NCBI RefSeq assembly: GCF_031157275.1
Contig: NZ_JAVIFW010000018.1
Coordinates: forward strand, 62,001-126,000
Source: Streptomyces sp. LHD-70
GTDB taxonomy: Bacteria; Actinomycetota; Actinomycetes; Streptomycetales; Streptomycetaceae
Length of the DNA stretch: 64,000 nucleotides
Reading direction: 5' to 3'
Part shown: piece after piece, positions 23,843 to 31,550 of the stretch
Layout of the letters: each line of letters begins with the position of its first letter
How positions within the stretch are numbered: the first letter of the stretch is position 1
The notes under the pieces: model-generated
Databases searched by the model: none
What the model saw: only the letters and a program-made list of their open reading frames with translations
What the model was told of the DNA's origin: nothing
Made by a program: the position numbers and the translations under genes

Positions 23843-24186
23843 CCTCACACAACGAGCTGCGACTCCTCCCATGGCCGGGGGCCGAGGGTAAGCCTTGCTT
23901 TTTGAGCACCGACGACAGCGGCAGCCACCTGTCCCGCTTGGCTGACAATATTGAAGCGATGCAGCTCGGCATCGCGGCCGAACTCCTGGAGCACGCATGG
24001 GAAGTGCTAGGCGATGAGGAGACAGATCCTGAGGAGTTGCGCCTCCTGGCAATGGATCTGACTGAAGTCCTGCACGACGCACTCCGTGTGGCGACAAGCC
24101 GCGGTTACCGCCCGGCCGGACCTCCTTCCTCCAGCCGTGACGGAGGGGATGACGGCTCGCCGCCGCCGGCGGCCATCTCCGGCTAG
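23839..24186 (+). CDS. Hypothetical element protein (115 aa)
   Basis: The ATG at 23839 overlaps the GntR stop by 4 bases with AAGGAGGG upstream. The central region is helical and acidic (HLSRLADNIEAMQLGIAAELLEHAW, EELRLLAMDLTEVLHDALRVA) and the C-terminus is Pro/Ser/Gly-rich. It is the last gene of the coupled operon, followed by a strong terminator. No family is recognised. Confidence 0.7.
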   Translation: MTSHNELRLLPWPGAEGKPCFLSTDDSGSHLSRLADNIEAMQLGIAAELLEHAWEVLGDEETDPEELRLLAMDLTEVLHDALRVATSRGYRPAGPPSSSRDGGDDGSPPPAAISG

Positions 24187-24207
24187 CAGCAACGCTTATC
24201 CCGACGA

Positions 24208-24242
24208 CAGCGGAGCCCCAGACTGAGTCTGGGGCTCCGCTG
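24208..24242 (+). terminator. Strong hairpin terminator after the small-gene operon
   Basis: A 16-bp perfect stem (CAGCGGAGCCCCAGAC paired with GTCTGGGGCTCCGCTG) with a TGA loop sits 22 bases after the stop at 24186. There is no clear T-run, as usual for Streptomyces hairpin terminators. Confidence 0.85.
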
Positions 24243-24714
24243 CTTGGGTCGAGGGCCAGTCCCGTCAAAGCCCCCTTCCAACGACCTTCTGATCCGTAGC
24301 ACTATGTGGAGCGGTCAGCGACCGTCAGGCCGTTCGTTCTGCGGTCCCGGAGAGTCAGCTCAGGTCGTGTGCGGGTGCCGTGGTTGCGGTACTTCTGCTG
24401 CTGTACTGCACACGGATCCGGAGGGCCTTTCGCCTCGCGGATAACGTGCTGGTCAGCAGCTTGATCAGGCCAAGTTCCCGAGCCTCTGTCCACAGATGGT
24501 CTAGATGTCAGCAACCGCCATCGTGGTGCCTACCAGCCTTGAAGCAGCCGTGAAAGGTATCCGAGCCAGCTCAAGTTGATGGCGCAACATCGGTCCCGCT
24601 GGGGGCCTTCCCTGGGGGCGCCGACTATGCGCCCTTGTGGCAGGACTGACGGCACGTCACCGTCGGACTTAGCAGTTGCCTCTGACAGTGCCGTGAGTAC
24701 GAGGGGGGAACAAC
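24243..24714. other. 472-bp stretch without a convincing gene
   Basis: Short open frames here have no ribosome-binding site and no codon bias typical of genes on either strand. The region is less GC-rich than the flanking chromosome. It precedes the accessory gene at 24715 and must contain its promoter, which I cannot assign. Confidence 0.4.
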
Positions 24715-25329
24715 ATGGGGGATCTGGGCGTCGGCATACCGTGGTCACAGCGCGTCTTCGGCGAGCTGGCCGTACCGCTGGCTAGGCGTATCCCGCAGTG
24801 TATTGGTAGAGCTCACGAGCGTGCGCGGGATGGGCATCGAGGTGTAGGTACGCAGACCTTGGAAGCCTATGGACACGGTCTTCATGCCTCGCAGTACGAG
24901 GAGCTGGAAGCCGGGCTCGCTGATCTTCCCGGTGTCACGGCGGTGCGTCTGCAGGCGCGCACGGTGATGGTCGTTGCTGGGCAGGTGCTCTATCCGATCC
25001 GCTATGCCAAAAGGGATCTACCGGTAACGGGTGCTCGACTCCGTCGCGCCGTCGGCCTTCGCGCTGACCTCATCCGACGCCACGGCCCTGAGCCTATGCA
25101 GGGCGAGTTGGATCTTGGACTTGAGGAGTTACAGGAACAGGAGTTCCATAGGGACCTTGGGCAACTTGCCCCAGACGTCGGAGTGGTCCTCCTGGCCTAC
25201 GCGTGCGCGATGGGTACCGGGATCGTGCGTCTTGAGTGGGGAGACGCCGAGTTGCGCCGTGGTGACCGTCACCTTCTTTGGCACAACCACGAGCCCCTCG
25301 AACTGCCCGATGCCCGGCGATCGGCCTGA
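24715..25329 (+). CDS. Hypothetical accessory protein (204 aa)
   Basis: The ATG at 24715 has GAGGGGGG a few bases upstream. The protein appears soluble and mixed alpha/beta. Around residues 45-110 are helix-strand-strand elements (GHGLHASQYEELEAGLADLPG, TAVRLQARTVMVVAGQVLYPIRY), a basic helix (GARLRRAVGLRADLIRRHG), and a hydrophobic strand-rich end (DVGVVLLAYACAMGTGIVRLEWG). I do not recognise a family. It lies directly before the ABC-3C genes but 336 bases away, so it may be a separate cargo gene. Codon use is intermediate between core and ABC-3C genes. Confidence 0.6.
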   Translation: MGDLGVGIPWSQRVFGELAVPLARRIPQCIGRAHERARDGHRGVGTQTLEAYGHGLHASQYEELEAGLADLPGVTAVRLQARTVMVVAGQVLYPIRYAKRDLPVTGARLRRAVGLRADLIRRHGPEPMQGELDLGLEELQEQEFHRDLGQLAPDVGVVLLAYACAMGTGIVRLEWGDAELRRGDRHLLWHNHEPLELPDARRSA

Positions 25330-25665
25330 CGCTCGCCGCTGACAAGGGCCCCGGGGACGTCGACTCGCACTCGACAGGGAACGGCGGCCGACTCCAGCCA
25401 TGGCTGTCATGGGCGCCCTGTGAGTGGCGCACCGTCACCGTGCGAGCACGGCCCTGGTACCACTGGGCGCAATCGCCTGAGTGCACCGTGCCCGAACACC
25501 GCAGCGTGGAGTGCCAGGGAGAGGTCGACAGAGAGTCGCAGTCCACTGCACAAAGTAGCTGGCCCGTGCCATCATTACTCGAATCGCGATCAAGTGTCGG
25601 ACGGCGGAGTGCACTCGGGGTGGGCTGCTGTGCACGAATGCGACGAAAATCGGGTGGGCGGGTAC
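25330..25665. other. 336-bp leader region of the ABC-3C operon
   Basis: I see no supported gene. An in-frame extension of the downstream gene reaches back to 25420 but its composition is shadow-like. GC content falls toward 25600 and the promoter of the cargo operon should be here. No clear -35/-10 pair is assigned. Confidence 0.4.
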
Positions 25666-26709
25666 ATGACGCAAGTGCCGCTAGTTGGAATGGGGACCAT
25701 TAATTTTGAGTTTTTCAAGATTAAGACAGGCTCCGTCGATGGGGCGCGAGCGCACTTCGAAGAGATGGTGCAAGATCTCGTCGGAATTCTGCACCCTGAT
25801 CTCTCCACCCTCGACGCCAACCCTGGCGACTGGGGGATCGATGCCTACGTTGGATCCCTCATCGATGGGCACGTAAACGTCTGGCAATCAAAATATTTTA
25901 TCGACGAATTCGATAAATCTCAGCAAAAGCAAGTGCGGGAATCTTACGATCAAGCCTTGGCCTGTGCGAAGCGGGAAGGATACACGCTGTCAACTTGGAC
26001 GTTGTGTATCCCCAGAAACCTAGACGGCCCTAATGAGAAGTGGTGGACCGATTGGAAGAAGAGGAAGGAGAAGAGTGATGGCGTAAGGATCGTGCTTTGG
26101 AACCAAGTTCAACTTCGCCGTCTGCTCCTCTCCGAAGATGCCAAGAACGTTAAAGAATACTACTTCAATCCATCAGCTTCGCTTCCGAGCCCCACTTATC
26201 GTCCGACGGTAGCCCTGACGGATTTCGATCAGTATGAAGGTGCGCTCTTCGTCCATCAACTACGTCACGCCGGCATGTTCGAGTGTGATGATGCAAAAGA
26301 AGAATTCTTCAATGCCGAGATTTTGAGTCATGAGGTGACGGACAAGGCTGTACCCGAAGAGATGGAAGCGCTATCTCGGTCAAAGTCTGAGCTCGGGTCC
26401 ATCTGGGCGCAGAGATTCAATGTCTCGTGTCAATCGAATCTGCATGGACCGCTAGTTGGTCTCTATGTCGACGTAATGGATGCCGTTCGGAATCACCATC
26501 CCAATCTTCCTACGGTGATCCAATCTGGGTTGGTGCATGCGTTCGGAATTGTGCACCAGCGCGTAAATGATGGGAGAGCTGGTTGGTCACGCGACTTTCG
26601 AGATGTAGCTGCCGATCATATGCGGTCCGCTAGCTCCGGTAAAGTGGCGACGGGCAACACTCCTGACGCCGAATTCGCCAGCGAAGGTGCCGGTGAGCGC
26701 GATGACTAG
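25666..26709 (+). CDS. ABC-three-component system effector with PD-(D/E)XK nuclease-like N-terminus
   Basis: This 347-residue protein (ATG 25666; weak GGGTGGGCGGG upstream; GTG 25630 and ATG 25690 are alternatives) shows a restriction-endonuclease-like N-terminus. There is a helix with acidic E32/E33 (HFEEMVQDLVG), then D59 in GDWGIDAYVG and Q74-S75-K76 in VNVWQSKYF, the E...D...QxK pattern of PD-(D/E)XK nucleases. The C-terminal ~170 residues (TDFDQYEGALFVHQLRHAGMF, AQRFNVSCQSNLHG, GLVHAFGIVHQRVND) match the partner-binding C-terminal region of ABC-3C effectors. It overlaps the middle-component gene by 8 bases. I infer a DNA-degrading effector held in check by the ATPase complex. Wobble positions are AT-richer than the rest of the window. 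Confidence 0.75.
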   Translation: MTQVPLVGMGTINFEFFKIKTGSVDGARAHFEEMVQDLVGILHPDLSTLDANPGDWGIDAYVGSLIDGHVNVWQSKYFIDEFDKSQQKQVRESYDQALACAKREGYTLSTWTLCIPRNLDGPNEKWWTDWKKRKEKSDGVRIVLWNQVQLRRLLLSEDAKNVKEYYFNPSASLPSPTYRPTVALTDFDQYEGALFVHQLRHAGMFECDDAKEEFFNAEILSHEVTDKAVPEEMEALSRSKSELGSIWAQRFNVSCQSNLHGPLVGLYVDVMDAVRNHHPNLPTVIQSGLVHAFGIVHQRVNDGRAGWSRDFRDVAADHMRSASSGKVATGNTPDAEFASEGAGERDD

Positions 26710-27253
26710 TCAGGCAAATGTCCCCGATAAGCGAGCTCACGAGAGCTATTTCCGCCCTGAAGATCAAGAAGAGTTCAGGTTGGCCCAACTGCTACTTCTT
26801 CTGGAAACAGCAAACTTCACGAAACTTGTCCCCAGTATTGAGCGGCTAGGCGTTCTAGATTTCTTCGCGGCAAATCCCTTCTTGCTGGTGCAGCCAGAAG
26901 AGGACGAGTACCGCGATCTCGTGCTAGCCGGATTCTCGGTTAAGCCACTTACTTATGCTTCACCAGGGCATAGATTCGTTACTCGTCGCGCCAGGCTCCA
27001 GAGTGACTTGGCGCTGCTTGTCGCGTACGGCTTTGTTGAGCCGGCGACTGGCGATGGGTATCGCGTTTTTCGGATTACCGAATCAGGTAGTGATGCGGCA
27101 GGTCAGCTTTCAAGTATCTATGCTCTGGCATACAGGGAGAGCGTAGAGGTAATTGCGAAGCGTTTAAGGAAAGTGGCGGATAGTAAGTTGCCCGAGTTCT
27201 GCCGAAAATGGCTTAACGCGGATCCTGCAATGCTGGATCTACTCAACATCTGA
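26702..27253 (+). CDS. ABC-three-component system middle component
   Basis: This 183-residue protein has its ATG (26702) within the last codons of the effector gene; a GTG at 26687 is an alternative. It is helical (FRLAQLLLLLETANFTKLVPSIERLG), followed by a winged-helix-like part (RRARLQSDLALLVAYGFVEPATG, YRVFRITESGSDAAGQL) and a C-terminal helix (EVIAKRLRKVADSKLPEFCRKWL). Size, order and gene overlap fit the middle component that bridges effector and ATPase in ABC-3C and Lamassu-type operons. It contains a TTA codon at 27164-27166. Sequence alone gives no enzyme activity. Confidence 0.7.
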   Translation: MTSQANVPDKRAHESYFRPEDQEEFRLAQLLLLLETANFTKLVPSIERLGVLDFFAANPFLLVQPEEDEYRDLVLAGFSVKPLTYASPGHRFVTRRARLQSDLALLVAYGFVEPATGDGYRVFRITESGSDAAGQLSSIYALAYRESVEVIAKRLRKVADSKLPEFCRKWLNADPAMLDLLNI

Positions 27254-27271
27254 GACAAGGAGATCGCGAGT

Positions 27272-29377
27272 ATGACTATCCCAAAGGGTCCAGGGTTGAG
27301 GCTTCTGGGGCTGCGCCTTATCGGCTACAGGAAGAACTATGAAATCAGGTTCACCGACGGGGGATCATGGAGTCCGCTGAGCCTCATCGCGGGTGAGATC
27401 AGCACTGGAAAGACTACAATCCTAGAGTTTGTCGACTACTGCTTGGGTGGATCTTCTTTCCCCCAGCATCCCGAAGTCGTGGACGCCGTGAAGGCGGTGC
27501 AGCTCTCTATTGAGGCGAGCGTCCCGGTCGAGTTGGAAGAAGAAGACTCGGAAATCGGCCCTGATGCCGCAAGGCTTGGGTACGCTCGGCAGCGCTTCCT
27601 GATTCAGCGAAGCGTTGAGGGATCAATCAAAGATGTTCTCATTTTTTTCGGTGATTTGGATGAGGTGGAGCAAGTTGCTCCCAATGTCGTCTCCTCCGAC
27701 TCTTCCGCGAGTGAGAGCATTTCGAAATTTCTCCTTACCCTTTGCGGGTTGGATGGAATTAAGCTCCGTGTTGCTCCGACAAGGCCAGACTCTGTCACCC
27801 ACCAGCTCAGCTTCCGCGATACGGCTCCGTTGTGGTACCTGACTAACACGCGTCTTGATAACAAGAACTTGGTTTTTGAGCATGCGCCGCACAAAGCGAA
27901 TAAGCTGCGGCAAGTGGTTGACATACTCTTCGACGTATTCGACGAGGGTCGCGCTGTCCTGGCGGGACAGGTTGCGGAATTGCAAGAGCAGCTACGCGGG
28001 GAACGCAAGGGTATTGATGCCCTGAGGCGCTTCATTCGCGAGCAGGGAATTCTAGGTCCCGTGGAACTGGATTCGCTGATGGAGCAGGCGACTGCCCGGC
28101 GAACTCAAGCTGTATTGAGACTGTCTGAAGTCGATGATGCGGCGCAGGAGCAGACGCTGTTCGCAGCTGAAGCTCGACGCGCATACCAGGATATGGAAGA
28201 GCGAGCCAGGGACGTCGCAGGAAGAGCGCGCGAGCGTGAGACCCTCTTAAGGAGGCTTTCACCCCTGCGGGCTCAGTACGCTGATGACCTGAAGAAGCTC
28301 ACACTGCTCAAGGAAGCCAAGAGGCTATTTGATCCCTTGGCTGTTACCGTTTGCCCTGCCTGTGCGTCTTCTCTAGGCGATGTCAGTATCGTCAACGGAA
28401 GGTGCACCCTGTGCCGCTCTGCCGTGCCACATCTGGCGCATGAGGCACTAAGTGCTGTTGGCGCAGAGGCGAGCCAAAATGGGCAGACGGAATTGGAGAC
28501 CTCCACAAGCGAATTTGATGTATCCAAGGAGTTAAGCAGTACCAAGAGGCGCCTAAATGAACTCAACGATTACATTGAGGCGGTCTCCGCTGAAGCCAAG
28601 GATGCTCGATCTGAAAGCAGTAATTTGGATGCCGAGTCCATCGTACTTCGCGGGCGATTTGACAGTCTGACCAGGGAAGCTGTAACGCCTCTCCTGGCGG
28701 AGCGTGACGCCGCCGTGCGGGCCGTGGCCGACGCCGACCTGTCTATCGATCAGGTAGCGAATCAGCGGCGCATGCTGGAATCGGTTGAGAAGCATGAGCG
28801 TGAAGTTGAGTCTCTTGCAGCACGCCTAACCGAAGCGCGCAGGCGTGCTGCAGATGCTGAAGCGGCGAGGCGCGAGCGGTCTGAGATGCTGGGTAAGTTG
28901 TCGGAGCGTTTCTACGACATTCTCCAGAGTTTCGGATATCCGAAGCTGACCGAAGCGGAAATTAACGGTCAGCTCATTCCTTACGTTCGTGGAATCCGGT
29001 ACGACCGCGTTGGTTCATCGGGGGCAACTACTCTGATCTCGCTCGCGTGGGAGCTTGCAATTTTTGAGCTCGCTTACGAGGAGGGGCGGAGGCATCCTGG
29101 GTTCCTCATGATCGACAGTCCGCAGAAGAACCTCGCCCCCGAGGGAATTCTTTGGACGGCTGAAAGCGAGGAGAACGCGGAGGAGGTGGCTGAGGCGATC
29201 GTGCGGAGAATTTACCGACACCTGACCGAGTGGCTCGCAACTTCGGGCGCGGGGGCTCAGATCATTATCGTTGATAACGTCCCGCCCCCTTCGGTAGTGA
29301 AGTCGATCATTGTGAGGTATTCGGGCTCCGCTGCTGAACCTCCGTATGGGTTGATCGACGATGCATCTACCCCCTAA
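27272..29377 (+). CDS. ABC-three-component system Rad50/SMC-like ATPase (DUF3732 type)
   Basis: The 701-residue protein starts 18 bases after the middle component with AAGGAGA upstream. The ATP site is split. Walker A is GEISTGKT (residues 41-48), and at the C-terminus there is a signature-like SSGATTLI (582-589) and Walker B FLMIDSPQKN (D615). Between them are coiled coils (for example LAGQVAELQEQLRGERKGIDAL-type helices, 225-345 and 415-545) broken by a zinc hook with C361, C364, C378 and C381. This is the layout of the DUF3732/ABC-3C and LmuB ATPases that sense unusual DNA ends. The residue after the Walker B Asp is Ser, not the usual catalytic Glu. At least two TTA codons (28247, 28532) occur. 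Confidence 0.82.
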   Translation: MTIPKGPGLRLLGLRLIGYRKNYEIRFTDGGSWSPLSLIAGEISTGKTTILEFVDYCLGGSSFPQHPEVVDAVKAVQLSIEASVPVELEEEDSEIGPDAARLGYARQRFLIQRSVEGSIKDVLIFFGDLDEVEQVAPNVVSSDSSASESISKFLLTLCGLDGIKLRVAPTRPDSVTHQLSFRDTAPLWYLTNTRLDNKNLVFEHAPHKANKLRQVVDILFDVFDEGRAVLAGQVAELQEQLRGERKGIDALRRFIREQGILGPVELDSLMEQATARRTQAVLRLSEVDDAAQEQTLFAAEARRAYQDMEERARDVAGRARERETLLRRLSPLRAQYADDLKKLTLLKEAKRLFDPLAVTVCPACASSLGDVSIVNGRCTLCRSAVPHLAHEALSAVGAEASQNGQTELETSTSEFDVSKELSSTKRRLNELNDYIEAVSAEAKDARSESSNLDAESIVLRGRFDSLTREAVTPLLAERDAAVRAVADADLSIDQVANQRRMLESVEKHEREVESLAARLTEARRRAADAEAARRERSEMLGKLSERFYDILQSFGYPKLTEAEINGQLIPYVRGIRYDRVGSSGATTLISLAWELAIFELAYEEGRRHPGFLMIDSPQKNLAPEGILWTAESEENAEEVAEAIVRRIYRHLTEWLATSGAGAQIIIVDNVPPPSVVKSIIVRYSGSAAEPPYGLIDDASTP

Positions 29378-29743
29378 GGCAATCTCCCCGGGCCTACTGC
29401 GCCGGCGCCATTAGGTCGGTGGAGCGGCTTTGGGCTGGAGCTGCTTTGGGGCGAGTGATCTTGGCCCCGTAAGCTTCCGGCGAGTCGGGCAGTCAGTGGA
29501 CCTGCCCGTTAAAGCACGACGTTGGGGCCAAGATCTTCGAGGCTCGCCCCAAAGTGGCTGCCTAAAGCCGTGGAGCCGACCGCCCCAGCCATATCGGGGT
29601 TTCTCTGACCTTCGCCCGCAGCACGCGAGCGCGCCGACGGGCGCGGCCAGCCGGGGCGGAGACAGGAGGCAGGCCGCGCCGCACAGGCGGCGCGCGCCCG
29701 CGCCGTGCGCGGGCCTTGATGAAGTAGGGAAAGTTCTATCGCG
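29378..29743. other. 366-bp gene-free segment with nested palindromes
   Basis: No gene is supported. The segment contains the large imperfect inverted repeat described at 29414-29581, then a very GC-rich tract (29612-29720) with several GCGCC/GGCGC inversions before the 3' end of the reverse-strand gene at 29744. It lies between cargo and transfer module, where replication or transfer origins are often found in such elements. Confidence 0.45.
29414..29581. repeat. Large nested inverted repeat after the ABC-3C operon
   Basis: The arms match over several blocks: GGTCGG (29414) with CCGACC (29576-29581), CTTTGGGGCGAG (29444-29455) with CTCGCCCCAAAG (29543-29554), and ATCTTGGCCCC (29458-29468) with GGGGCCAAGAT (29524-29534). 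The 55-base interior has its own hairpin, CGGGCAG (29486-29492) with CTGCCCG (29502-29508). It could be a terminator, a structured RNA, or a single-strand origin or transfer locus of a rolling-circle element. The choice is open. Confidence 0.7.
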
Positions 29744-30220
29744 CTACGGCCCAGTGGCTGCGAGGGCGTCCCGGTTGGCTACGAGGCAGCTGCTCAGGTC
29801 TTCCAGCGAGCATGCGATCTGAGCATTCGAGATCGGCTCAAAGTCTGTGATCTCCGGTGCTGTTGCGCGGTAGTTGGAAGGATCGAAGCCGTATCCCTCG
29901 ACGAGACTCCAGCCGGCCTGGACGTCTGCGGTGCCACCGTCTGCCGATGAGACGCGCAGCCAGGCTGTGCACTGATCCGAGAAGTCGTACGGCAAGTACG
30001 CAATGCCTCCTGTTCCCCTCAGCTCGTCGACCTGCTCCATCCACTGGTCCAGCAGACGTGCCAGGCCTGAACCGAGGTGCTGCACGGCGGTGGGGGACTC
30101 GTCGATCGCGAGGTAGTACGAATCGCATGTGTGGCGGTGCGCGCCAATGTGCAGCCGAAGGTCCCTGTGGTCGCCCTCTGGGGATATCCGCTCAAATCTC
30201 AGAGCTACAGATGCCGTCAT
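29744..30220 (-). CDS. Hypothetical protein (158 aa), downstream of the pif-like gene
   Basis: I use the ATG at 30220 with AGGG eight bases upstream. The protein is acidic and mixed alpha/beta: beta-rich start (TASVALRFERISPEGDHRDLRLH), helix (GSGLARLLDQWMEQVDELRG), and strand pairs (GIAYLPYDFSDQCTAWLRVS, GWSLVEGYGFDPSNY). No membrane segment or known catalytic motif is seen. It follows the Nudix gene by 9 bases on the same strand, so the two probably share a transcript controlled at the korSA/pif junction. Function is unknown. Confidence 0.65.
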   Translation of the reverse strand: MTASVALRFERISPEGDHRDLRLHIGAHRHTCDSYYLAIDESPTAVQHLGSGLARLLDQWMEQVDELRGTGGIAYLPYDFSDQCTAWLRVSSADGGTADVQAGWSLVEGYGFDPSNYRATAPEITDFEPISNAQIACSLEDLSSCLVANRDALAATGP

Positions 30221-30229
30221 GTTCAAGCC

Positions 30230-30688
30230 CTAGCTCTGAGTGGTGGCCAGGCGACGGCCGTCGTGGCTCCGTACATGTGGCCCGGCGCCGTCGAGGGCAT
30301 CCAAGAGCCGGATCGCGTAGACCTCGGACATGTACTCCGAGACCTGGTCCGGCGTGAGCCAGTCAACGGCGGTCGATTCGCTGGACGTTCGCTCTTCGCC
30401 GCCCGCGGGCTTGCAGCGGAAGACCAGGGCCACGATGCCTCGGGTCGTGTTCTTGTAGACCCCGGTGAGCTCGTCCACCTCGACGTGGATGCCCGTCTCC
30501 TCCAGGACCTCGCGCCGTACGCCGGCCTCGGGCGTCTCGTCGAGTTCGAGCACGCCGCCCGGGAGTTCCCAAGTGCCGTTGTCCGCGCGACGGATCGCCA
30601 GCAGTCGGCCGTCTTCGCGTACGACGACTCCGGCCACGGACACGGAGTGCAGCGGCGTTGACTGGGCTTCCTGGGCGCTGTTACTCAT
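30230..30688 (-). CDS. pif: Nudix hydrolase, pSAM2 Pif-like (immunity to redundant transfer)
   Basis: This 152-residue protein contains a complete Nudix box, from G44 to I67 (GGVLELDETPEAGVRREVLEE then TGI), with flanking strands (SVAGVVVREDGRLLAIRR) of the fold. In pSAM2, pif encodes a Nudix protein next to korSA that blocks transfer into cells already carrying the element. Here the gene is likewise divergent from a KorSA-type GntR gene. The palindromic ACTCATGTACAGGAGC overlaps its start codon, so KorSA-like repression is likely. The biochemical substrate is unknown. The name rests on context and motif. Confidence 0.75.
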   Translation of the reverse strand: MSNSAQEAQSTPLHSVSVAGVVVREDGRLLAIRRADNGTWELPGGVLELDETPEAGVRREVLEETGIHVEVDELTGVYKNTTRGIVALVFRCKPAGGEERTSSESTAVDWLTPDQVSEYMSEVYAIRLLDALDGAGPHVRSHDGRRLATTQS

Positions 30689-30698
30689 GTACAGGAGC
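30683..30698. promoter_or_regulatory. KorSA-type operator at the pif/korSA junction
   Basis: ACTCATGTACAGGAGC is a near-palindrome (ACTC-TGTACA-GAGY) overlapping the pif start codon and 21 bases upstream of the korSA start. The same sequence recurs at 31551 upstream of the transfer operon. Two-site sharing around a GntR gene supports autoregulation. Confidence 0.7.
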
Positions 30699-30718
30699 AT
30701 AGGAGGAGAAGAAGGACT

Positions 30719-31498
30719 ATGGGAACAGCGGTAGGAGGTGAGAGGTCCGTACCTCGGTACGTCCAGATCGCCGAAGAGATCGTTCAGCAGATCCGCGGTG
30801 GTGTCCTCGCGCCGGGCGACATGGTGCCGAGCGAGTCCGAGCTGGTCGATCGGTACGGAGTTTCCGGCGGGACGATTCGTAAGGCCATGGTCGAGGTGCG
30901 GGCCAGTGGGCTTGTGGAGACTCGGCACGGCAAGGGGTCCATCGTGAAGGATCGGCCGCCCGTACGGCACCGTTCTTCTGATCGCTTCCGGCGTTCGCAC
31001 CGGCAGGGTGGCAAAGCTGCCTACCTCGCCGAGTCCGCACAGTCTGGCGCCGAGGCCAAGGTCAGCGTGCTCTACATCGGGCCCATGGAGGCCCCGGAGG
31101 ATGCTGCCGAACGGCTCGGCGTCTCCGCCGGCACCCAGGTTCTCGCTCGCCGACGGCTCTACTTCCGTAACGGCACCCCGGTCGAGACCGCGACCTCGTA
31201 CCTCCCGTGGGACGTCGTGAAGGACATCCCCGAGCTGTTCGCCGAGAACCCCGGCGGTGGTGGCATCTACGCCAGACTCGAAGAGCATGGGCACGAGTTC
31301 GCCGAGTTCGTCGAGACGCTGCAAGCGCGGTCGGCGGCTAAGGCGGAAGCCTCCGAGTTGGCGCTGAGTCCCGGTGCGCCCGTAGTGCATCTGGTCCGTG
31401 AGGCCCGTACGACAGAGGGGCGCGTGGTCGAGGTGTGCGACACCCTGATGGCTGCTGACCAGTTCGTTTTCGAGTACCGGATTCCCGCCGCCGACTGA
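30719..31498 (+). CDS. korSA: GntR-family transfer repressor, KorSA-like
   Basis: This 259-residue protein starts at ATG 30719 with GGAGGAGAAGAAGG upstream. It has an N-terminal winged helix (YVQIAEEIVQQIRGGVLAPG, ELVDRYGVSGGTIRKAMVEVRASGLV, wing ETRHGKGSIVKD) and a UTRA-like C-terminal domain (YIGPMEAPEDAAERLGVSAG, RRRLYFRNGTPVETATSYLPW). Place and family match KorSA of pSAM2, which represses its own gene and the replication/transfer activator. Repeats at 30683 and 31551-31602 are its probable binding sites. It keeps the element integrated until repression is lifted. Confidence 0.85.
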   Translation: MGTAVGGERSVPRYVQIAEEIVQQIRGGVLAPGDMVPSESELVDRYGVSGGTIRKAMVEVRASGLVETRHGKGSIVKDRPPVRHRSSDRFRRSHRQGGKAAYLAESAQSGAEAKVSVLYIGPMEAPEDAAERLGVSAGTQVLARRRLYFRNGTPVETATSYLPWDVVKDIPELFAENPGGGGIYARLEEHGHEFAEFVETLQARSAAKAEASELALSPGAPVVHLVREARTTEGRVVEVCDTLMAADQFVFEYRIPAAD

Positions 31499-31550
31499 CG
31501 CGCGCTCAACTCCCCACAGCCCGCCCTGACTTGTTCGTCGCGGCGGGTTG

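Noticed and set aside
24244..24444. A 66-codon plus-strand frame after the operon terminator
   Set aside because: It starts within two bases of the terminator hairpin, has no ribosome-binding site and no gene-like codon pattern.
25420..25665. N-terminal extension of the ABC-3C effector back to 25420
   Set aside because: The added 82 residues are Cys/Ser/His-rich with no structure. The nuclease fold starts after 25666 and composition changes there.
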